Assembly (NCBI GenBank): GCA_046160675.1
Contig: JBJXHH010000096.1
Location: 1-13,154 of the forward strand
Reading direction: 5' to 3'
DNA: 13,154 bases
Source: JACMJP01 sp046160675
Lineage (GTDB): Bacteria; Bacteroidota; Bacteroidia; Chitinophagales; BACL12
In this document: one piece after another, positions 8,800 to 13,154 of the stretch
Numbering within the stretch: position 1 is the first letter of the stretch
Layout: each line of letters starts with the position of its first letter
Notes under the pieces: model-generated
Database searches by the model: none
The model's input: the letters and a program-made list of their open reading frames with translations, nothing else
Told to the model about the DNA's origin: nothing
Translations under genes and position numbers: made by a program

Positions 8800-9540
8800 T
8801 TATTTCTTCATTTTCCTGCCAATTCCAATTATAGAAATGCCAGCTTTATGCATAAGACATGTATCAATTATTTTAAAGAATGGAACCAGTTTGTTATAAA
8901 ATTTCATTGGGCCGGCATGCAGGGAAGTATTCTTAAAAACATTTCCGGCTATAAACCATCCGGGTATTGCTGCCACATTAAAATACCTGATATTTTGTGC
9001 TTCAAAGCCCGTTCCATTTAGAAGGTCTTGCATCATTTTTTTGTTATACCTTTTGTAATGCCCCAGAGCTTTATCAAGTGAATTGAACAAAAATTTATTT
9101 GCGGGTACCAGGATTATGAGTGTCCCGTCGCCTGATAATAATTTGCTCATATTTTCCAAGGCAAGAAAGTCGTCATGCACATGTTCTACAACATTCATAG
9201 TTATAACACAATCAAACTTTCCTAAATAGTCTTTGTATGCATTTTCAAACGAATGATGCACAAGGTCTATCTGCAATATATTTTTTATAAACTTGTTTTT
9301 ACCAAAGTTTTCTTGCAGATAACCAAAATATTCACTGTTATAGTCGCTCAGTGTTATTTCCTTTTTATCATTGATAAAACATTGAGAGATATTACCTATA
9401 CCGCTACCTATTTCCAGTATATTGCCGGAACAGTATTTTTTTACAGAATCGTACATCCAGCGATTAAAAGCCGGTGCCTGCCTTATAGATGCAAGGGTTT
9501 CATAACCTTCTTTATCAGTGAATGCTATTTTTTGTGGCAT
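8800..9540 (-). CDS. Class I SAM-dependent methyltransferase
   Basis: Soluble Rossmann-fold methyltransferase of 246 residues. Motif I is ILEIGSGIGNIS (41-52), the SAM-binding glycine-rich loop; the acidic residue after strand 2 is in LSDYN (D66); motif II/III is DCVITMNVVEHVHDD (110-124). The segment VPANKFLFNSLDKALGHYKR (145-164) is typical of methyltransferases found beside glycosyltransferases in envelope or lipid-linked saccharide clusters. The C-terminal part is hydrophobic in places (about 188-200 and 216-240), suggesting a membrane-associated or lipid substrate. The start ATG at 9540 lies 14 bases after the reductase stop; the glycosyltransferase-like gene follows 23-29 bases downstream, so all three are probably co-transcribed. 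The substrate is unknown; methylation of a polyprenyl-linked or surface glycan is an inference from the neighbour. The family call is firm, the role is not. Confidence 0.85.
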   Translation of the reverse strand: MPQKIAFTDKEGYETLASIRQAPAFNRWMYDSVKKYCSGNILEIGSGIGNISQCFINDKKEITLSDYNSEYFGYLQENFGKNKFIKNILQIDLVHHSFENAYKDYLGKFDCVITMNVVEHVHDDFLALENMSKLLSGDGTLIILVPANKFLFNSLDKALGHYKRYNKKMMQDLLNGTGFEAQNIRYFNVAAIPGWFIAGNVFKNTSLHAGPMKFYNKLVPFFKIIDTCLMHKAGISIIGIGRKMKK

Positions 9541-9554
9541 GTGTAAGAGGGGTA

Positions 9555-10283
9555 TTATCCGTAAAGTTCCAGATGAACATGTTTTGTGTCGTATCCCATT
9601 GCAGCAATTCGTTTTCTTGCTTCATCAATCATAAGCCTCCATCCGCAGAGGTAAAAATGCATTTCTCTTTTACCCTGCCGACAAATTTTTTCGTAGACGG
9701 GGTGAACATAACCCTTGTCTCCTTTATAGTTCTCATTTGTTTCTCTAGATAATGTAAGATGGTAATGAAAACCGGGAAACTGTTCTTCCAACTCCATCAT
9801 TTCATCTAAAAACAAAATATCTTTAAAATATCTTGTTCCGAATACAAGATGGATCTCGGGGATTTTTATATCATTCTTTAACAAATAATGTAACTGGGAA
9901 CGAAAGGGGGCAATGCCAGTTCCGGTGCATACTAAACAAATATCCTTTGTAAGATCATCAATTGTAAAACTTCCGAGCGGCCCACGAAATTGTACTTCGC
10001 TGCTTATGTCGCATTGTTCAAACAAATAATGCGACCCTTTCCCTTCGGGTAGTTCCACCACTACCAGTTCAAACTCATTGGTATTTTTGGGCGCAGAGGC
10101 GATAGTGTAGCTCCGCAGCCTTTTACTTTGTCGTTCATGAATCGGAAGATCAAGGGTTAAAAATTGACCCGGTTTGAAGTGAAAAACGTCAACATCTTTT
10201 ACCCGGAACAAAAACCTGCGGGTATGTTCCGTCAGTTGTTCTGTTTCTTTTATTATAGCAGTTTGCCAGGGCAATAAACTCAT
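9555..10283 (-). CDS. FAD-binding oxidoreductase, ferredoxin-NADP reductase family
   Basis: Flavoprotein of 242 residues with only the two core domains of the ferredoxin-NADP+ reductase family. The FAD-binding barrel has RSYTIAS (57-63) and GKGSHYL (81-87). The NAD(P)-binding domain has CTGTGIAPFRS (119-129), GTRY (149-152), SR (179-180) and LCGW (212-215). The protein ends in ELYG, with a near-terminal aromatic (Tyr241) as in many bacterial reductases. There is no fused 2Fe-2S ferredoxin or globin domain, so the electron partner (ferredoxin, flavodoxin or an oxygenase component) must be encoded elsewhere. It is the first gene of a probable three-gene operon with the methyltransferase and glycosyltransferase-like genes. 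It is separated from the upstream cargo gene by an intrinsic terminator. Whether it supplies electrons to the same pathway or is simply co-transcribed cannot be told. Confidence 0.88.
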   Translation of the reverse strand: MSLLPWQTAIIKETEQLTEHTRRFLFRVKDVDVFHFKPGQFLTLDLPIHERQSKRLRSYTIASAPKNTNEFELVVVELPEGKGSHYLFEQCDISSEVQFRGPLGSFTIDDLTKDICLVCTGTGIAPFRSQLHYLLKNDIKIPEIHLVFGTRYFKDILFLDEMMELEEQFPGFHYHLTLSRETNENYKGDKGYVHPVYEKICRQGKREMHFYLCGWRLMIDEARKRIAAMGYDTKHVHLELYG

Positions 10284-10301
10284 GTTTCTGAAATTTCATG
10301 G

Positions 10302-10309
10302 CGAAGATA
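10302..10309 (-). promoter_or_regulatory. Possible -7 promoter box (TATCTTCG) for the reductase operon
   Basis: The minus strand reads TATCTTCG, one base off the Bacteroidota -7 consensus TAnnTTTG, and begins 26 bases upstream of the reductase ATG. It lies after the terminator of the preceding gene, where a promoter for the three-gene operon is needed. A clear -33 TTTG is not visible, so this is tentative. Confidence 0.25.
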
Positions 10310-10331
10310 TTCAGTTTTTAAGGATCGGCTG

Positions 10332-10368
10332 AAAAAAGAAATCCATCGTTGTATGCAGCAACGATGGA
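10332..10368 (-). terminator. Intrinsic (rho-independent) terminator after the propeller/MopE cargo gene
   Basis: A perfect 10-bp inverted repeat (TCCATCGTTG at 10342-10351 and CAACGATGGA at 10359-10368) encloses a 7-base loop. Read on the minus strand it is followed directly by TTTCTTTTTT (10341 down to 10332). It begins 23 bases after the stop codon of the 10392-12422 gene. On the plus strand the stem has no T tail, so it acts leftward only, separating the cargo gene from the reductase operon. Confidence 0.85.
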
Positions 10369-10391
10369 CGAATGTGTGCTTACAGAGAGGA

Positions 10392-12422
10392 TTACACAAT
10401 AATTAACTGTTCGGAAAGGGTGTGTTTTCCTGAAATTATTTTTACAGTATAAATTCCGGAAACTAGAGTTTCAGTCAACTGAATTGTTTTATTTAATTCA
10501 CCGGAAATTAATCTTGCTGTTTCTGAAAATATTTCTTCACCCAACATGTTTGTAATGGAAATTTTTATATCCGCTGATTGTATTTCTGTTGATTGTATTT
10601 CAATTGTAAAATGATCAGATGTGGGGTTGGGGAAAATGTTTAATGTTATTATTTTTTCAACATCAGGAACCGAAACGATTCCTTCGTCAATCAGTTCGTT
10701 GCAATTGTTGTCAATCCCGTCAGGTAATTCTGTAGCGCCAGGGTAAATGAGTTCGTTTGTATCATCACAATCTGTGTTATCGGCAACAAATCCATCTATG
10801 CTTGTTAAACAAGTTGCGCTGTCTGTTTCGCTTGTTCCGAAATTATCGCCATCGGAATCAAGATAAAATGTATTTATTACGAAGCCTTCGTCAATAACTG
10901 TGTTGCAATTATCATCAAGCATGTTACAAACTTCCATTGAAGTAGGATAAATTGCAGCATTCGCATCATCGCAATCAGTGTTATTTGTAATATAGCCTAC
11001 AGGCGTTGTACAGGAAGAAACTGAGTCGAGCATATTTCCGAAACCATCGCCGTCAGCGTCCGCATAAAATGTGGATTGGCTGCATTGCAGTTTCACCACC
11101 CAATAATCCGATTGCCCCATACTGTTTTCCGTTTTATCTCCGCTCAAACCACTCAAAGTATTTCCGGTTAAAATAATTGAGCCGTCCGCTGTGCTTGAAA
11201 TACAGGTCAAGGCATCTGAAGAATTTCCCCCTATTCCGGTTTGCCACAGAATGTTTCCAATTGTATCTATCTTAATTATCCAATAATCATTGCTTCCTTC
11301 ACTGTCATCAGTTTTATCGCCACTTATCCCACTTGTTGACCATCCTCCTAAAAAATAACCCTCGGCATCTTTTTCCATAGAATATAACTGATCTTGTGCG
11401 GAACCGCCAATAGATAACTGCCATACTATATCTCCGAATAGGTCTAATTGCAAAACCCAATAGTCTGCACTACCATTAGTGGGTTCTGTTTTATCGCCGC
11501 CTACATCGCCCCAGGAAAGCCCGCCAAGTAGATAACCTTTTTCGGTTTCAATAATATCATATAATTCTTCAAACGCCTCTGTGCCAATTGTATTTTGCCA
11601 TTCAATGTTTCCAACACTGTCAAGTTTTAGTACCCAATAATCCGGGCTACTAATTCCCCATTGGTCTTCAGTTTTATCTCCGCTTATGCCGCTATATGAT
11701 CCCCCTCCAACAATATATCCGTTATCAAAAGTTTGTTCTATGCAATACGCATAATCTTCACCACCCCCACCTATTGTATTTTGCCATTGAATATTTCCAT
11801 CTTCGTCAAATTTGATTATCCAGTAGTCAGCTGTATACACTCCGAAAATGTTCAAAAACGAGTTCTCTTCTTTATCTGCCCCTGCAGGACTTCTTGACCA
11901 TGCACAAACAATAAAACCCCCATCATTACAACTTTCTATTTGAGATGGTATGTCGAGGGCTGTGCCTCCGATTGTTTTATCCCAAAGCATGTTACCGATA
12001 CTGTCTAATTTAACCAGCCAGATATCACCTTCGCCTATAGCATTTTCAGTCTTATCGCCCGAAGAGCCGCTGTATGAAGTTCCCGAAATAATATATTCTC
12101 CTTCGTTGGTTTCAATTACCCCATAGGCGTTGTCAACTTTATTTCCACCGATTGTATTATCCCATACGATATTACCAATTGCATCCAGTTTTACAATCCA
12201 ATAGTCAACATCCCCTTTTTTATCTTCTGACTTGTCGCCGCTCATGTTGCTGTTAGAGTCGCCGGATACTAAATAACCTCCATCAGATGTTTGTATAATA
12301 CTTTTAACATCATCATATTTTGTCCCGCCAATGGTATTTTGCCATTCAATGCCGGGGGCGGTTTGCGCATGAACAACACAAGAAAGGAAGAATGAGGCGA
12401 TAGTAAAAACAGAGTGTCGCAT
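10392..12422 (-). CDS. Secreted T9SS cargo: seven-repeat propeller-like protein with two MopE metal-binding repeats and C-terminal sorting domain
   Basis: Protein of 676 residues. A signal peptide (1-20, ending VVHAQ) precedes seven tandem repeats of about 60 residues (24-445) with the shared core IxWxNTIGG, DGGYLVSG, SGDKTE and DYWIVKLDxxGN. Seven units would fit a seven-bladed beta-propeller. Two Cu-binding MopE-type repeats follow (452-512 and 518-580), each with YxDxDGDxFG, NTDCDD, a YP turn, DDNCN or DNNCN, and IDEG. The last approximately 87 residues are a type A T9SS sorting domain: LNIFPNPTSDHF (594-605), then SGIYTVKI and EQLIIV at the end. The protein is therefore expected to cross the outer membrane by T9SS and be anchored at the surface or released. 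Function is unknown; metal binding by the Asp/Cys-rich repeats is an inference from the family. The leader before the ATG is very A/T-rich with no Shine-Dalgarno. It lies 67 bases after another cargo gene. Confidence 0.9.
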   Translation of the reverse strand: MRHSVFTIASFFLSCVVHAQTAPGIEWQNTIGGTKYDDVKSIIQTSDGGYLVSGDSNSNMSGDKSEDKKGDVDYWIVKLDAIGNIVWDNTIGGNKVDNAYGVIETNEGEYIISGTSYSGSSGDKTENAIGEGDIWLVKLDSIGNMLWDKTIGGTALDIPSQIESCNDGGFIVCAWSRSPAGADKEENSFLNIFGVYTADYWIIKFDEDGNIQWQNTIGGGGEDYAYCIEQTFDNGYIVGGGSYSGISGDKTEDQWGISSPDYWVLKLDSVGNIEWQNTIGTEAFEELYDIIETEKGYLLGGLSWGDVGGDKTEPTNGSADYWVLQLDLFGDIVWQLSIGGSAQDQLYSMEKDAEGYFLGGWSTSGISGDKTDDSEGSNDYWIIKIDTIGNILWQTGIGGNSSDALTCISSTADGSIILTGNTLSGLSGDKTENSMGQSDYWVVKLQCSQSTFYADADGDGFGNMLDSVSSCTTPVGYITNNTDCDDANAAIYPTSMEVCNMLDDNCNTVIDEGFVINTFYLDSDGDNFGTSETDSATCLTSIDGFVADNTDCDDTNELIYPGATELPDGIDNNCNELIDEGIVSVPDVEKIITLNIFPNPTSDHFTIEIQSTEIQSADIKISITNMLGEEIFSETARLISGELNKTIQLTETLVSGIYTVKIISGKHTLSEQLIIV
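10576..10605. repeat. 15-base tandem duplication within the sorting domain
   Basis: Two adjacent 15-base units, GATTGTATTTCTGTT (10576-10590) and GATTGTATTTCAATT (10591-10605), agree at 13 of 15 positions. On the coding (minus) strand they give a repeated EIQS within IEIQSTEIQSADIK, around residues 607-620. It lengthens a strand or loop of the sorting domain in frame and looks like a recent slippage duplication. Confidence 0.6.
10683..11069 (-). repeat. Two MopE-type putative metal-binding repeats (protein level)
   Basis: Coding for residues 452-512 and 518-580 of the cargo protein. Both units share an acidic DxDGDxFG loop, a Cys (471 and 538), NTDCDD and a closing (D)DNCN or DNNCN with IDEG. 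The first unit has an extra Cys at 499 that is replaced in the second (ELPDGID). The pattern is that of the Cu-binding_MopE family, often found in secreted proteins of Bacteroidota and myxobacteria. Confidence 0.8.
11088..12353 (-). repeat. Seven tandem propeller-like repeats of about 60 residues (protein level)
   Basis: Repeats begin near residues 24, 85, 145, 211, 273, 332 and 391 of the cargo protein (spacing 59-66) and end near 445. Best-conserved parts are W(Q/D)xxIGG at the start, SGDKTE in the middle and DYWxxKLDxxGN at the end. The third unit is the most divergent (GADKEEN and a 6-residue insertion). The DNA units differ considerably, so this is an old expansion rather than a recent one. 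Confidence 0.85.
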
Positions 12423-12489
12423 ATTATATTTTTTTTATGAATTTAATAAACTGAGAATATTCGCTTATTGTTGATGATGGTTTTGATTT

Positions 12490-13154
12490 CTAATGTACAA
12501 TCAATTTTTGTTCATAGAATTTTTCTGCGCTGCTTATGAACACAAAATAAATTCCTGCAGAAATGTTTTGCAGCTCAATGGTTTCATTTATAAATCCTTT
12601 TTGTGCATGTACTTCTTTTGTATACATAACTTCACCTACTGAATTATAGATAGTTATTGTAGCACCCTGTATTTGTGCCTGGAGAATGAATTTATCTGTT
12701 GCCGGGTTCGGGAAAATAGTTACTGCATCACCCATCTCATTATCTCCCTCCCTGCAAGGAATAGTTACAGTAATTTTATTAGATGTTTTACTGCACCCTG
12801 TTGATGTTCTTGTAACACTGCATTTATAATTGCCCGCTGTGACGGCTGTATAACTGATGGCTGTGGCGCCGACAATTGGCGTAGTTCCTTGCAACCATTG
12901 ATACGATAAATCAACCCCTGCATTTGCTGTAAGTACTACCGAGTCGCCGGCACAGAAACTTGTTGGTCCTCCGGCTGTTATTGATGCCGCTGGTTTTTTG
13001 TTCACTAAAATGGTTATGCCTGATGACAGGGCCGTGCCGCATGCACTGGAAGTTTCGCAAGTGTAAGTTCCTTTAGCGGTTACTGTGTAAGATGATGCTG
13101 TGGCACCAAGTATATTTACTCCGTTCTTTTTCCATTGCAGGGATGTTCCTGTGT
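12490..13154 (-). CDS. Secreted T9SS cargo with Ig-like repeats, C-terminal part (cut by window edge)
   Basis: The reading frame is open to the right edge: 220 residues are visible and no start codon of the real gene is inside. A GTG at 13005 is in frame but is an internal valine, since the translation above it continues the same repeat (SLQWKKNGVNILGATASSYT, then GTYTC). Two Ig/PKD-like units are seen: one incomplete, and one from about 12981 to 12757 (FCAGDSVVLTANAG, YQWLQG, GNYKCSV). A type A T9SS sorting domain follows (about 12723-12493): TIFPNPATDKF, then SAGIYFVFI and YEQKLIVH at the end. Such proteins are exported through T9SS and serve as adhesins, enzymes or matrix proteins at the surface; what sits N-terminal is unknown, so function cannot be given. 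The propeller/MopE cargo gene follows 67 bases downstream with no terminator evident between them, so co-transcription is possible. Confidence 0.88.
   Translation of the reverse strand, partial: TGTSLQWKKNGVNILGATASSYTVTAKGTYTCETSSACGTALSSGITILVNKKPAASITAGGPTSFCAGDSVVLTANAGVDLSYQWLQGTTPIVGATAISYTAVTAGNYKCSVTRTSTGCSKTSNKITVTIPCREGDNEMGDAVTIFPNPATDKFILQAQIQGATITIYNSVGEVMYTKEVHAQKGFINETIELQNISAGIYFVFISSAEKFYEQKLIVH

Noticed and set aside
8445..8834. Plus-strand open frame across the glycosyltransferase/methyltransferase junction
   Set aside because: Lys/Ser/Phe-rich reading of the reverse strand of a membrane-protein gene; no domain and no promoter.
6851..10283. Reductase/methyltransferase/glycosyltransferase cluster as a new defence system
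   Set aside because: No nuclease, helicase, restriction or toxin-like domain is present; envelope metabolism explains the genes better.
12423..12489. GAATATTC palindrome between the two cargo genes as a terminator or operator
   Set aside because: Only 8 bases, no loop and no adjoining T run; common by chance in AT-rich DNA.

Overview
This is an AT-rich, gene-dense stretch of chromosome that looks like Bacteroidota. The evidence is a PorZ-like component of the type IX secretion system (T9SS), a Bacteroidota-specific export machine, plus two secreted proteins ending in T9SS C-terminal sorting domains. Promoter-like boxes fit the Bacteroidota TAnnTTTG pattern, and Shine-Dalgarno sequences are weak or absent. 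I cannot place it below phylum from the sequence. I see no tRNA, rRNA, CRISPR array, insertion sequence or phage gene. No gene-free stretch exceeds about 130 bases.

Left part (1-3610, minus strand): a large RND/MMPL-type membrane exporter is followed 62 bases later by the first 351 codons of isoleucyl-tRNA synthetase (ileS), which runs off the left edge. The exporter is divergent from the next block across a 131-base spacer that carries a good -7 box for the exporter.

Middle part (3742-6854, plus strand): a porZ-like gene (two beta-propeller regions and a sorting-type C-terminal domain) is followed 44 bases later by recO. The recO stop codon overlaps, on the opposite strand, the stop codon of the next gene (6851-6854).

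Middle-right (6851-10283, minus strand): three closely packed genes read leftward: a ferredoxin-NADP-reductase-type flavoprotein, a class I SAM methyltransferase, and a GT-C-type multi-membrane-span glycosyltransferase-like protein. Gaps are 14 and roughly 23-29 bases, so they are probably one transcript. The last two look like part of lipid-linked sugar or cell-envelope metabolism; the link to the reductase is only positional.

Right part (10332-13154, minus strand): two secreted T9SS cargo proteins lie in tandem. One has seven approximately 60-residue repeats (a likely seven-bladed propeller), two MopE-type metal-binding repeats and a sorting domain. The other, cut by the right edge, has Ig-like repeats and a sorting domain. 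A clear intrinsic terminator (10-bp stem, T-rich tail) ends the first and insulates the reductase operon.

Taken together, the window combines housekeeping genes (ileS, recO), a T9SS surface component, two probable substrates of that system, and envelope-modification enzymes. I did not find convincing evidence for a wholly new system. The most noteworthy items are the propeller-MopE-sorting-domain protein and the compact reductase/methyltransferase/glycosyltransferase cluster.
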